The notes: a model not told the origin generated them from the letters alone. A DNA stretch of 47,553 nt from Bacteroidales bacterium (GCA_022865305.1 JALHSP010000072.1:1-47553), one strand, 5' to 3'. Shown: positions 25,251 to 32,644, numbered from the stretch's first letter. Numbers and translations are program-made.

Positions 25251-25691
25251 TTAGAGACACGGATTTCTATTTTCGTTTTTCAAATATAATAAGTCAAGTG
25301 GCATAGACCAGCCGATAACATTCGCATCATATTTCGTTTCAAGAATCTTATTTACCGTCACTGGACGCAAAGTCTGAAACTCTTCATCAGCAATGAGCCG
25401 GACAATGATCTCTTTACATCTGTCAAGTAAGAACTGAAACTGAACCTCGTTATTATCTGCATCATCTTCAAGTCTTACCTGTTGCATAACTTCAATAGTC
25501 AAAGGATTGTAATGTTCAAGGATAGCATTTGCCTTGACTTCTAATGCAATATCATTTGGCTGAATTATCAAACCGATAATATCGAACTGATCACTCCTAT
25601 CTGTCTTGAGGTTGGCAAGTTTATCCTGTTCATATAAAACCAGGGTGCATCCACTATCAGTTAATATCTGTTTCAGTTTCGCTGTGATCAT
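25251..25691 (-). CDS. Tail-completion/terminator-like protein
   Basis: 146 residues from the ATG at 25689-25691, which overlaps the previous gene's stop (ATGA). It begins MITAKLKQILTDSGCTLVLYEQDKL and ends with a WSMPLDLLYLKNENR strand. A small alpha/beta protein at this place, just before the neck-like gene, suggests a tail terminator. The sequence itself is not diagnostic. Confidence 0.5.
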   Translation of the reverse strand: MITAKLKQILTDSGCTLVLYEQDKLANLKTDRSDQFDIIGLIIQPNDIALEVKANAILEHYNPLTIEVMQQVRLEDDADNNEVQFQFLLDRCKEIIVRLIADEEFQTLRPVTVNKILETKYDANVIGWSMPLDLLYLKNENRNPCL

Positions 25692-25846
25692 TTCATTACA
25701 ATTATAGTGGTTGAAATAACATAACAAATTCGATGGAAATTATTTCTAAAACCAAAAAATTTAGCGTGTTTACTATAATACCAACAAACTTTCCAAAAAT
25801 AAGGAAGTAAGATTAATCGCTGAATAAATGATCTTTTCTTAAACAT
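25688..25846 (-). CDS. Small basic, aromatic protein
   Basis: 52 residues starting MFKKRSFIQRLILLPYFWKV. It is rich in Phe, Tyr, Trp and Lys/Arg, with a hydrophobic C-terminal stretch (YVISTTIIV). It is translationally coupled on both sides: its ATG overlaps the TGA of a 27-residue frame, and its own TGA overlaps the next ATG. That chain is the main evidence for a gene. Function unknown. Confidence 0.5.
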   Translation of the reverse strand: MFKKRSFIQRLILLPYFWKVCWYYSKHAKFFGFRNNFHRICYVISTTIIVMK

Positions 25847-25929
25847 CACTTTTCTTTTTGTCCGGTTAGCAAATACCAAAACATAATTACCATGTTTAAC
25901 TTTTCTTTTTTACCACAACAATATTTCAT
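25846..25929 (-). CDS. Possible 27-residue ORF (MKYCCGKKEK start)
   Basis: A tiny frame with a Cys pair and a hydrophobic centre, ending QKEK. Its TGA overlaps the following ATG (TGATG). The coupling is suggestive, but the size gives little coding evidence and it may be chance. Confidence 0.3.
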   Translation of the reverse strand: MKYCCGKKEKLNMVIMFWYLLTGQKEK

Positions 25930-25944
25930 CTTGCATATTTTGAT

Positions 25945-26064
25945 TTAGTTAAATGCACAGTAAATTGCAATCCCATAAAGAATTATAAATACAATCCATA
26001 TTGTAATTCTTACAGAATGTTCATATTCATCCCAAGTTGATGTTCTCCAATTTATTTCTTTCAT
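25945..26064 (-). CDS. 39-residue single-pass membrane protein
   Basis: Starts MKEINWRTSTWDEYEHSVRI, followed by one hydrophobic helix (TIWIVFIILYGIAIYCAF) up to the C-terminus. Its ATG overlaps the TGA of the 215-residue gene upstream. With the two small frames that follow, it fills the otherwise gene-free 25.7-26.06 kb stretch. Function unknown. Confidence 0.55.
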   Translation of the reverse strand: MKEINWRTSTWDEYEHSVRITIWIVFIILYGIAIYCAFN

Positions 26065-26708
26065 TTCATGTATTTTGATTTTGATTTACCTTCTTCTTTT
26101 GCCAATTCAAAGTATCTATTTTGATAGTCTGTTGTTTCTTTAGCGATCATAAACCTTACAAGACATTCATTATAAGGAGTTAGTAGAACTTCCGGCACTG
26201 TAATTTTCATTGCATCCCGGAGAAAATCGAGTGAGGTTAATTCAGAAAAGACGTTGAGTTTTTCGATGCCAGCAGCCAGCTCCATCTTGGAAGGTTCCCG
26301 GTGTAACAGTTGTTGTTCCCTGTCAGTCATTTCACCTATAAGATTTGTGAGATGCATAGCAACAGGATATAATTCATTAACGGTGCAAGTTAAAACCTTT
26401 TTTCCGAATAATAACGCTTTATCTGAATCCCATTTCTTTTTTGTGACTATCGAATAATAGTAACCATCAATTACTCTGATGATTGTACCAAATTCAGTTT
26501 CTTCATTTTGTGTTAAAAATATCCGCTGTCCATAACAAATAGTCTTTGTGAACTCCTCTAAAGTTTGAGGGACTGCATATCTTAATCTTCCAATTCTGAT
26601 TGTCAAAGGGACAGGTAATTGAACTAAACCATCAGGTAATCCCTGGTATAATAAGAAGTTCAACATAAACTCCCGGAAGGAAATCTTGTTTATGGGTTTT
26701 AATACCAT
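26061..26708 (-). CDS. Protein of unknown function directly after the large terminase gene
   Basis: 215 residues from the ATG at 26706-26708, which overlaps the terminase end by ten bases; an upstream ATG would add 24 residues inside terL. The sequence has a LPVPLTIRIGRLRYAVPQTL segment, a VIDGYYYSIVTKKKWD strand pair and a helical end rich in Lys. It might be a tail chaperone or a packaging accessory, but I see no diagnostic motif. Its end is coupled to a 39-residue membrane ORF. Confidence 0.6.
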   Translation of the reverse strand: MVLKPINKISFREFMLNFLLYQGLPDGLVQLPVPLTIRIGRLRYAVPQTLEEFTKTICYGQRIFLTQNEETEFGTIIRVIDGYYYSIVTKKKWDSDKALLFGKKVLTCTVNELYPVAMHLTNLIGEMTDREQQLLHREPSKMELAAGIEKLNVFSELTSLDFLRDAMKITVPEVLLTPYNECLVRFMIAKETTDYQNRYFELAKEEGKSKSKYMK

Positions 26709-27856
26709 TGCTGATGCGTTTGCCTTCGTGCTGTTGTACTCTGTGCATAATATCTGATACCTGAAAGCAAATGGTTCCAACCTTTATTCGGAATACCGGC
26801 CTTCTTATCGTTCCATGTATGATTCCTTAATTCCTTGACCAGGTTAATAGATTCTTTGTCGGTTATAATATCATAATCCTGAACCAGCCGGATGCCTTCA
26901 ATAACACTTCCTTCTGCTTTTATAACTCCTTTGATATTGAGTTGTGAGTTTCTTAATTCAGAGATCATTCGCGGGTCTGCGGAGTCGGCAATGATAAGAT
27001 CACGCGGACGGGCAAAGGTTTTGACTTGCGACTTTAAATCTGAAATCTGTAAGTTATTAAGATAGAAACATTCCTTTGCATAAATCTTCCTATTCTTTTC
27101 ATCTATCGCAATCTTGACCATAGCATCAGGATCAGGATGAAAACCAAAGTCCAGACCAAAACCAAAAGGTAAAGAATTATCAAATTCTCCATAACTCCAA
27201 TTAGGATAGATCACTCCTTCAAGTTGACCTATTAGCCCTTCGAGATAAACCCTTCTGTAATTCGGATCACGTTCAGCTCTCCGATAAATATCTTTCTTAA
27301 TCTCTTCAGCCAAAAATGGGTTGTCAGTCAAAGTGGAATGAATAACAGTGATATCTCCGTTATATTGAGGATTGTTAATATATTGTTCATAAACCCAAAA
27401 TTCACTAACCGGGTTCCAGTCTGAAAATATCTGCTTTCGAGTTCTTTGTGCCAGATGAAAGAAAGTATCGTAATCTATATATTGAAGCTCATTGACAAAT
27501 AGCCGATCTCTTTCAGGCCCATGAACTTTTCCGGGAGTATCGACTGAAAAGAATTCTATAATAGACTTATTGACTTGGTAAATGTTATCGCTCTTATTAT
27601 GATCTTTCTCAAAATAAAGATTATTGGTTTTAAGAAAATGAAAGAAGTCACGCATCACTCCTTTGCGGAGATGAGGCATTGTCTCTGATACTATGCTATT
27701 GATTGTCGGAGCTACATCTTGAGCAGCTAGCGTGTAAATTGTCTGCCCTATTGAATATGTCTTTGAGCTTCTTGTCCCGCCTTCGTTGAAAACATATCTG
27801 GTCTTGGCTTCCAGATTTTTAAAATATATTCCAGTGGTTTCAATTTCGAGGTTCAC
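26699..27856 (-). CDS. terL: Terminase large subunit
   Basis: 385 residues. The ATPase part has a Walker A-like GGTRSSKT (residues 26-33), preceded by FNE, and a Walker B-like RDRLFVNE near residue 115. The nuclease part shows GFGLDFGFHPDPDA, IIADSADPRMISEL and a C-terminal HLLSGIRYYAQ, matching RNase H-like terminase motifs with their acidic residues. It is on the short side for TerL. It drives DNA packaging at the portal. Its ATG overlaps the end of the small-subunit gene by four bases. Confidence 0.92.
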   Translation of the reverse strand: MNLEIETTGIYFKNLEAKTRYVFNEGGTRSSKTYSIGQTIYTLAAQDVAPTINSIVSETMPHLRKGVMRDFFHFLKTNNLYFEKDHNKSDNIYQVNKSIIEFFSVDTPGKVHGPERDRLFVNELQYIDYDTFFHLAQRTRKQIFSDWNPVSEFWVYEQYINNPQYNGDITVIHSTLTDNPFLAEEIKKDIYRRAERDPNYRRVYLEGLIGQLEGVIYPNWSYGEFDNSLPFGFGLDFGFHPDPDAMVKIAIDEKNRKIYAKECFYLNNLQISDLKSQVKTFARPRDLIIADSADPRMISELRNSQLNIKGVIKAEGSVIEGIRLVQDYDIITDKESINLVKELRNHTWNDKKAGIPNKGWNHLLSGIRYYAQSTTARRQTHQQWY

Positions 27857-28206
27857 TTCTTTGTAAAGGTAATTTGTATTCTGTCGTCCTCAATTGTATG
27901 AGCAATCTGTTGCATAGATAATGCTTTTCGTTCATCATCAGAACAGATCAGTTTATAAAGAGCGATAAGTTCAGCTGCTTTATTCCCTGCTTGCAGTTTT
28001 TTCCTTATCGCAACTTTCGTGTTTATCTTATTTGTTTCGAGTAGTTCTTTTAACTCGTTACATTCGTTACCCTCAACCGGATAGAATTCGTAGAATGTTT
28101 TTTTTGAAATTGGCAAATAAGCGACAATATCCTCAATGAAATAAAGTTTGTACTTTTTTATAACGGACTTACTTTTCTCAAATATCTTTGATCTGTCGTA
28201 TGCCAT
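27853..28206 (-). CDS. terS: Terminase small subunit (probable)
   Basis: 117 residues. A helix-turn-helix is visible at about residues 22-42 (YFIEDIVAYLPISKKTFYEF), followed by a helical oligomerisation region. Position immediately before terL with ATGA overlap is the usual terS location. It would recognise the packaging site. A promoter-like sequence lies just upstream, so this may be the start of the late transcript. Confidence 0.75.
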   Translation of the reverse strand: MAYDRSKIFEKSKSVIKKYKLYFIEDIVAYLPISKKTFYEFYPVEGNECNELKELLETNKINTKVAIRKKLQAGNKAAELIALYKLICSDDERKALSMQQIAHTIEDDRIQITFTKK

Positions 28207-28224
28207 TAAATTATTTTAACAATT

Positions 28225-28253
28225 CAAAGATACGAGTTTTATTTCAAATGCAA
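28225..28253 (-). promoter_or_regulatory. Probable late promoter before terS
   Basis: TATCTTTG (28225-28232 on the minus strand) matches the Bacteroidetes -7 box. Upstream, TTG (28251-28253) is 18 bases away, one short of the usual spacing. The predicted transcript start is about 13 bases before the terS ATG. Confidence 0.5.
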
Positions 28254-28439
28254 CTTTCTGATTAATTTTCTAATAAAAGACTCAGGAGGTTTTGGATTCA
28301 TTACTTCTTTGATTTTTCTCAATGCCTCAGCTTTTTCTCTGAATACTTGTTGCCGTAATTGTTCAGCTAATTTTGCTTTGTTATCTCTATGAATTTTCTG
28401 AACACGGTTTTTCTGCCTTCTCATATTTCTATATGCCAT
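28239..28439 (-). CDS. Small basic helical protein
   Basis: 66 residues, very rich in Arg/Lys/Gln (MAYRNMRRQKNRVQKIHRDN start), probably one or two amphipathic helices, ending KLIRKLHLK. The ATG overlaps the stop of the preceding gene by one base. Such charge suggests nucleic-acid binding. No family recognised. Confidence 0.55.
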   Translation of the reverse strand: MAYRNMRRQKNRVQKIHRDNKAKLAEQLRQQVFREKAEALRKIKEVMNPKPPESFIRKLIRKLHLK

Positions 28440-28648
28440 TATAGTAAATCTTTAAAAGTTGTTAATATTAATCTTTGCCTTTCAAGATTCTTTTTAAATC
28501 TATTTGCAATTATCGGATGTCCCTCATTAATGTTAAATTCAATCTTATCTTCAATAATGGAAATCAGATGTTCTTTCTCATTTATCTTTCTGAGAATGTT
28601 TCCCCGAAGTCTGGGGCCGTCAAAAATGTACCTTAATAAATTTTTCAT
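28439..28648 (-). CDS. Small protein, unknown function
   Basis: 69 residues: basic N-terminus (MKNLLRYIFDGPRLRGN), then charged helices ending QRLILTTFKDLL. No motif recognised. It is coupled to the next gene by a one-base stop/start overlap and follows an intergenic inverted repeat. Confidence 0.5.
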   Translation of the reverse strand: MKNLLRYIFDGPRLRGNILRKINEKEHLISIIEDKIEFNINEGHPIIANRFKKNLERQRLILTTFKDLL

Positions 28649-28664
28649 ATTTTAAGTTTTTAAA

Positions 28665-28751
28665 AATGAAGCGGAAGCATTTGTAACCGTAAAAGAGTAT
28701 GATAAAAATAAATCTATCTGATGATTTGAAAGAACGCACCTCCGCTTCATT
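28665..28751. repeat. Intergenic 11-bp inverted repeat enclosing 65 bases
   Basis: AATGAAGCGGA at 28665-28675 is exactly complementary to TCCGCTTCATT at 28741-28751. On the minus strand the second arm runs into TTTTT, so a long-looped terminator between the early genes and the next unit is possible. The 65-base interior contains no convincing ORF. Confidence 0.6.
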
Positions 28752-28753
28752 GT

Positions 28754-28954
28754 TTATTTATTTACATTCCTTAATAATACAACTTCCCGATCCTGATGCT
28801 TCTCGGTATGATCTGTAAAAACTACAAATTGAGGAGCTTTTGAGAAAATCCGCTTGTAAGTTAAATGATTAACCTCATAGACTTTTTTCTTTTTGTCACC
28901 GACAAAATAGAATCTATCTCCGGCTTTGAGTTTAAAAAGAGTTGTAAGTATCAT
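28754..28954 (-). CDS. Small beta-rich protein
   Basis: 66 residues from the ATG at 28952-28954, overlapping the preceding stop (ATGA). The sequence MILTTLFKLKAGDRFYFVGD then a KVYEVNHLTYKR strand and VVLLRNV suggests a small barrel, a common shape among phage regulators or inhibitors. Function unknown. Confidence 0.55.
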   Translation of the reverse strand: MILTTLFKLKAGDRFYFVGDKKKKVYEVNHLTYKRIFSKAPQFVVFTDHTEKHQDREVVLLRNVNK

Positions 28955-29349
28955 AATGCCGCCCTCACTTTCTTCCAATATTCAATAGTTTTCTTACCAC
29001 TTCCGTTCCATGACTTCGCTACAGTCTCATAGTCCCCAGAACAGTAATACAAAAAAACCTCTTTGGCCCTCCCAAAGTCATACATATCTAACAACCGATA
29101 GTGCTTGCCCGTCCGTCTGTTAAAATCCTTTAGCCTTATCGGTCTTACCTGAAATGCACCCATAGCCTTTTCTTTGCAGTTGTAAGCATTATTGTCCCCG
29201 CCCGACTCTACCAGTACTACGGCTTTAATAAGTGCCTCGTAGGGCTGCAGGGATTCGCTTGCAGGGATAATCAATACCGCTCGGCCTTCGGGTGCGAATA
29301 ACTTTATACTAAATAGTATTATACTTATCAGTAAAATTGCTTTTTTCAT
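28951..29349 (-). CDS. Secreted lytic-transglycosylase-like protein
   Basis: 132 residues. An N-terminal signal peptide (MKKAILLISIILFSIKLFA) is followed by an SLT-like region: VVLVESGGDNNAYNC with the presumed catalytic Glu, then AMGAFQVRPIRLKDFN, equivalent to the GLMQI part. The C-terminus KSWNGSGKKTIEYWKKV is shared with the protein at 38095-38508, so the two are paralogues. It lies among early genes rather than with the endolysin, so it may act at the envelope early or be carried in the virion. It overlaps the methyltransferase gene by four bases. Confidence 0.7.
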   Translation of the reverse strand: MKKAILLISIILFSIKLFAPEGRAVLIIPASESLQPYEALIKAVVLVESGGDNNAYNCKEKAMGAFQVRPIRLKDFNRRTGKHYRLLDMYDFGRAKEVFLYYCSGDYETVAKSWNGSGKKTIEYWKKVRAAL

Positions 29350-29351
29350 TC
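29314..29351. repeat. 38-bp direct repeat, copy A (start of transglycosylase gene)
   Basis: 37 of 38 bases match 30257-30294. It covers the signal-peptide start of the transglycosylase-like gene. The two copies, 943 bases apart, bracket the cytosine methyltransferase gene. Confidence 0.9.
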
Positions 29352-30224
29352 TTTATAATTTAGTTCATACTTTTCTATTGCTTTAAAAATTTCGTATGCG
29401 ATTTGCGGGACGATGGCATTTCCGAGTCCTTTAATTCTGTCCATCCCATAGGATAACCCATCATAGCTTCTGCAAAGGATGGGTGTAAATAAATCGGGTC
29501 TTCTTTCCCAATCCGCATATATTCGCTGGTCTTTGCCCCTCTGAAATCCTTCGAGTTCCTGAATCTCTTTTGACTGCTCCCTTTCATTTCGTTTGCTCCT
29601 ATTGTTGGAATTAAATTTACCATCTGACTTCGTAACCCTAAATTGCTTGTTCCCCCATTTTTGTATTTTCTTCTTGCTGTCCCATTCGCTGTTATTATTA
29701 TTTCTGTTTCGTCCTTGCACCACCTTTCTGTTGCTGTTGGAGTTAGCAATAATCCAAACTCGTTCCCTTTTGTGCCACGCCCCAACACCGCAAGCTGGAA
29801 TAATAAATAATTCGGTTTGATACCCTTCATTTTCCAACGCAAATAATATCTTTTTAAATGGTTCGCCCTTTGCCAGACTAAGGATGCCAGGAGGATTCTC
29901 GCAAACGACAAAGGGCGGGCGAATCTCTCCGACAATTCTAAACATTTGAGGCCAGAGCCAACGATCATCATCTTCTCCCTTTCGATTCCCTGCAACGCTG
30001 GATGGCTGGCATGGTACTCCAGCTGAAATAATGTCGATAAGTCCCCTGTATTCTGTTCCGTTAAATTCTTTGATGTCCCCATATCTTTTTACATTTGGAA
30101 AATTCTTTGCTAATACTCCCTGACAAAATTTATCAATCTCAACCTGAAATACATTCTCCCATCCCATCCATTCGGCCGCCAAATCAAAACCACCGATACC
30201 ACTGAATAAACTTCCATGCCTCAT
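29346..30224 (-). CDS. DNA (cytosine-5) methyltransferase
   Basis: 292 residues. C5-methyltransferase motifs in order: I, SLFSGIGGFDLA (residues 5-16); IV, AGVPCQPSS with catalytic Cys72; VI, VVCENPPG, where the usual ENV is ENP; VIII, ACGVGAWHKRERVWIIA; X, GLGNAIVPQIAYEIF. The target-recognition part is short and Asn/Lys/Arg-rich (SNSNRKV... RNRNNNNSEW). It may protect phage DNA from host restriction. It lies between 38-bp direct repeats and overlaps both neighbours by four bases. No cognate restriction gene is seen. Confidence 0.88.
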   Translation of the reverse strand: MRHGSLFSGIGGFDLAAEWMGWENVFQVEIDKFCQGVLAKNFPNVKRYGDIKEFNGTEYRGLIDIISAGVPCQPSSVAGNRKGEDDDRWLWPQMFRIVGEIRPPFVVCENPPGILSLAKGEPFKKILFALENEGYQTELFIIPACGVGAWHKRERVWIIANSNSNRKVVQGRNRNNNNSEWDSKKKIQKWGNKQFRVTKSDGKFNSNNRSKRNEREQSKEIQELEGFQRGKDQRIYADWERRPDLFTPILCRSYDGLSYGMDRIKGLGNAIVPQIAYEIFKAIEKYELNYKE

Positions 30225-30292
30225 TTTATTTCAGGTGTGTAAAGTTTTGTACCGAGTAGTATTATACTTATCAGTAAAATTGTTTTTTTCAT
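30221..30292 (-). CDS. Signal-peptide-only micro-ORF (23 residues), possible remnant
   Basis: Reads MKKTILLISIILLGTKLYTP followed by three residues and TGA. The first 13 residues match the transglycosylase signal peptide almost exactly, and the DNA is a 38-bp repeat of it. The stop overlaps the methyltransferase ATG, so it still couples translation. It is either the leftover 5' end of an interrupted gene or a short membrane peptide. Confidence 0.45.
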   Translation of the reverse strand: MKKTILLISIILLGTKLYTPEIK

Positions 30293-30294
30293 TC
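30257..30294. repeat. 38-bp direct repeat, copy B (upstream of methyltransferase)
   Basis: 37/38 identical to 29314-29351. It covers the start of the signal-peptide micro-ORF. Recombination between copies would remove the methyltransferase gene cleanly and leave one intact transglycosylase gene. Confidence 0.9.
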
Positions 30295-30655
30295 AAAATG
30301 TTTTTAAAAACACAATCCCTTCATAAAGCGATTCGTAAACAACATCCGCAAATTGCTTTAAAAACTGAAAATATTTATCTTTTTTATGTCCCGGTTCTAT
30401 AATTAAAATAACTGTTTTATTAAGTGCTTTTGCATAACCAATTTCTGCTGCTAAACCATATCCAGAAGGATTGTTCTTATCTAAATAAGCAAAACAAATA
30501 TCACATTGCTTTATGAAATGAATATCCCAAGTTCCATATTCTGACCAATGTTTATCAGGTTTACTTTCAGGATCAAAACATTCTATATTAGTTAATTCCT
30601 TAACATCTTCTCTCCATCCAGAAAAACCACCTGCTAAATAAACTTTATTTTTCAT
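30293..30655 (-). CDS. Nucleoside 2-deoxyribosyltransferase-like protein
   Basis: 120 residues. The family pattern is clear: VYLAGGFSGWREDV start, ECFDPESK, YGTWDIHFIKQCDICFAYLD, and SGYGLAAEIGYAKALNKTVI, where the Glu of AAEIGYA is the usual nucleophile position. These enzymes exchange or hydrolyse bases of deoxynucleosides and in phages can adjust nucleotide pools or prepare modified bases. It overlaps the PAPS-reductase-like gene by 11 bases. Confidence 0.78.
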   Translation of the reverse strand: MKNKVYLAGGFSGWREDVKELTNIECFDPESKPDKHWSEYGTWDIHFIKQCDICFAYLDKNNPSGYGLAAEIGYAKALNKTVILIIEPGHKKDKYFQFLKQFADVVYESLYEGIVFLKTF

Positions 30656-31478
30656 AGTTAATAGTATAATTTTGTTTCATCCCTTTATATTTTGCTTGAT
30701 TAACATTTGAAACCCACCAATCAAAAACCTCATCTGCGTCTTTAAAGTCCGCATATTTACCCATGTCCATTAATTCAGATATGCTTTTCTTTATCATTCT
30801 TTCAACGCCCGGATAATTATTTCTATCCCTTTGTTTTGATTTTACCGAACAATTAGGACAAAACATACAGCCAATTCTTTTATGGCCCTGATCGTAGAGT
30901 TCGCAGTATTCGATATTGTTATTTCTAATGAAGCTCCAAACGTCTGAATTTGTCCAATTAATAATCGGAGAAAGTAATATTTTATCTTTTCCCTTTATAC
31001 AAAGTATCTGATTTTGATTATCAATATTAAACTGGTCAAGTGAATTTGAATACTTATGTCCTGATATTTCAAGTTCATTTCTTTTTGCCCTTTTATTACT
31101 TTCTGCTCTCCTTATTCCGATAATTGTTACAGTACTCGCCCCTGATTGTTCCTTTAATTCCTTACAGCAAAACCGTCGCATCATTGTAGGTAATGACTGA
31201 TATTTTACGATCAGTTTATAAAAGTTAATCTCAGGTCTTTCCATTATCACATCAGGATAGTTCTTTCTGACAAACTTCATCAGTTCCGGAGGATCGAGTG
31301 TAGTTACTTGCATAACCGGACGGAATTTAACCCCTGCCATTTTACATAACTCATAAATAACTTGACTATCTTTCCCTCCGCTAAAGGCCAAATGAAAACC
31401 ATAATCCTGATACTTTAAAGCAAGTGATTCTGCTTTCTGAATAGTTTGTATGGCCGTATCAATTTTATTTAATTCCAT
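30645..31478 (-). CDS. PAPS-reductase-family protein (PP-loop ATPase with Cys motifs)
   Basis: 277 residues. The PP-loop SGGKDS lies at residues 33-38. RRFCCKELKE and IGCMFCPNC supply Cys that could hold an iron-sulfur cluster, and TVTIIGIRRAESNKRA is also typical. The family includes CysH/CysD-like and DndC-like proteins. Phage copies are of uncertain role: sulfate metabolism, DNA phosphorothioation or another adenylation have all been considered. Neighbours are a deoxyribosyltransferase-like and a Gp37-like protein, so nucleotide or DNA modification is plausible. Confidence 0.78.
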   Translation of the reverse strand: MELNKIDTAIQTIQKAESLALKYQDYGFHLAFSGGKDSQVIYELCKMAGVKFRPVMQVTTLDPPELMKFVRKNYPDVIMERPEINFYKLIVKYQSLPTMMRRFCCKELKEQSGASTVTIIGIRRAESNKRAKRNELEISGHKYSNSLDQFNIDNQNQILCIKGKDKILLSPIINWTNSDVWSFIRNNNIEYCELYDQGHKRIGCMFCPNCSVKSKQRDRNNYPGVERMIKKSISELMDMGKYADFKDADEVFDWWVSNVNQAKYKGMKQNYTINYEK

Positions 31479-31537
31479 TCTGCGAATAGTTTCGTAACGA
31501 ATAAAAGCGCAAGAATTGTTATCAGCAGTCTTTTCAT
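31469..31537 (-). CDS. Signal-peptide-only micro-ORF (22 residues)
   Basis: Reads MKRLLITILALLFVTKLFAE then two residues and TAA. It is a complete hydrophobic leader with nothing after the likely cleavage site. Its ATG overlaps the upstream TGA (ATGA) and its end overlaps the PAPS-like gene's ATG, so it bridges two genes. It resembles the leaders at 28951-29349, 30221-30292 and 38095-38508 in layout (KLFA end). Could be a membrane peptide or a decayed gene. Confidence 0.45.
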   Translation of the reverse strand: MKRLLITILALLFVTKLFAEWN

Positions 31538-32181
31538 AGAAGTCTTTTTAGATTTCTCTTTTGATCTATAACTGTAAACTTTTTAAGTTCATCAATAAGG
31601 GCAAGTATCTTTTTTTTGGAAGGTTCCGGTAGGTTATTATTACCTGAATCTGCACCTATATTAACTTGAATAGGATTGCATTTTTTTATCATATAAACTA
31701 AATCCTGCAAATCAAAATCCATTATTGGTTCTATTGTGATATACTTATCTCCGATATATCCTGATAAACCAAGTGACCGATAAGTAGGAATAGGGGAATC
31801 ATTCATAAATCCAGGATACCATCTATTTGTTTCAATAGTAGTGCAAAGTTTCGTTTTTGGTGGGAAAATTACATACATAAATCTTTGAGGATTTTTACTC
31901 TGAAACAGATATGTATTATCAAGTTTTCTGCAATGTTCCATTGTTTTATTTATCCATTCATCAGGTATATTTTTCGCAAACATATCACAACTTGACCCAA
32001 CAAAAATAAAATTACCACTCCCCAAATCTGTCTTTAATTCTTTTTCGTCAAAATGAACGGGTTTCTGTTTGCCCCAGCGTTTCATATAACAGTAAGTACA
32101 GCCGTGCGGACACTCGCCCTTAATAGGATTCCATGTGTGCGTTACCCAACTATACATATTACCTTTTGATTCTCTTAGCAT
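31534..32181 (-). CDS. Gp37/DUF5131-like (radical-SAM-like) phage protein
   Basis: 215 residues from the ATG at 32179-32181, two bases after the ssb stop; upstream ATGs would overlap ssb. The segment THTWNPIKGECPHGCTYCY has a CxxxCxxC motif (Cys24, Cys28, Cys31) and opens the typical Gp37/DUF5131 pattern, which continues with FVGSSCDMFAKNIPDEW and TIEPIMDFD. The family is widespread in phages and probably binds a 4Fe-4S cluster and SAM; its reaction is not known to me. Confidence 0.8.
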   Translation of the reverse strand: MLRESKGNMYSWVTHTWNPIKGECPHGCTYCYMKRWGKQKPVHFDEKELKTDLGSGNFIFVGSSCDMFAKNIPDEWINKTMEHCRKLDNTYLFQSKNPQRFMYVIFPPKTKLCTTIETNRWYPGFMNDSPIPTYRSLGLSGYIGDKYITIEPIMDFDLQDLVYMIKKCNPIQVNIGADSGNNNLPEPSKKKILALIDELKKFTVIDQKRNLKRLL

Positions 32182-32182
32182 C

Positions 32183-32638
32183 TTAAAAAGGCGCATCGCC
32201 ACTATTGATTATTTCATCGAGATCATCTAAAACCTTTTCAGGAACTTCATCTTTCTGTTTTGACTTTTTAGGTTCTGCCTTTTCTTCCGGCACAGGAACT
32301 TCAGATTTTTTACTCGGATTAATTGCGCGGGCAAATCCGATTACCTCGGTAATGTACTTTGTAGTTCCTTCCTTATCCTCATAACTCCGAGTTCTCACTT
32401 TTCCTTCGACAAGTACAAGATCGCCCTTTTTGACTTTCTTAGATAATGGTTCAGCTGAATCTCCCCAGACAACTATATTAAACCATTCTGTCTCTGTACG
32501 CCAGCCCGATTCTTCTTTTTCGTCTTTAAAATTTTCCCAGGTTGCAAGTGTAAAAGTTACTACTTTCTTTTCGCTCTTTGTCGTATGGAGAACCGGGTCT
32601 TTGCCAGTCCTTCCAATAAGCATAATTTTATTTAACAT
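32183..32638 (-). CDS. ssb: Single-stranded DNA-binding protein
   Basis: 151 residues. An OB-fold N-domain (MLNKIMLIGRTGKDPVLHTT, WFNIVVWGDSAEPLSKKVKKG, LVLVEGKVRTRSYED, TEVIGFARAI) is followed by a charged Lys/Glu/Pro linker and the acidic tip SGDAPF that binds replication partners. It protects single strands in replication and supports the annealing protein. Length and layout match bacterial-type SSB. Confidence 0.93.
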   Translation of the reverse strand: MLNKIMLIGRTGKDPVLHTTKSEKKVVTFTLATWENFKDEKEESGWRTETEWFNIVVWGDSAEPLSKKVKKGDLVLVEGKVRTRSYEDKEGTTKYITEVIGFARAINPSKKSEVPVPEEKAEPKKSKQKDEVPEKVLDDLDEIINSGDAPF

Positions 32639-32644
32639 CGTCTT

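Noticed and set aside
29375-30082. A 235-codon ORF on the minus strand inside the methyltransferase gene
   Set aside because: The methyltransferase frame holds all conserved motifs in order; the other frame has none.
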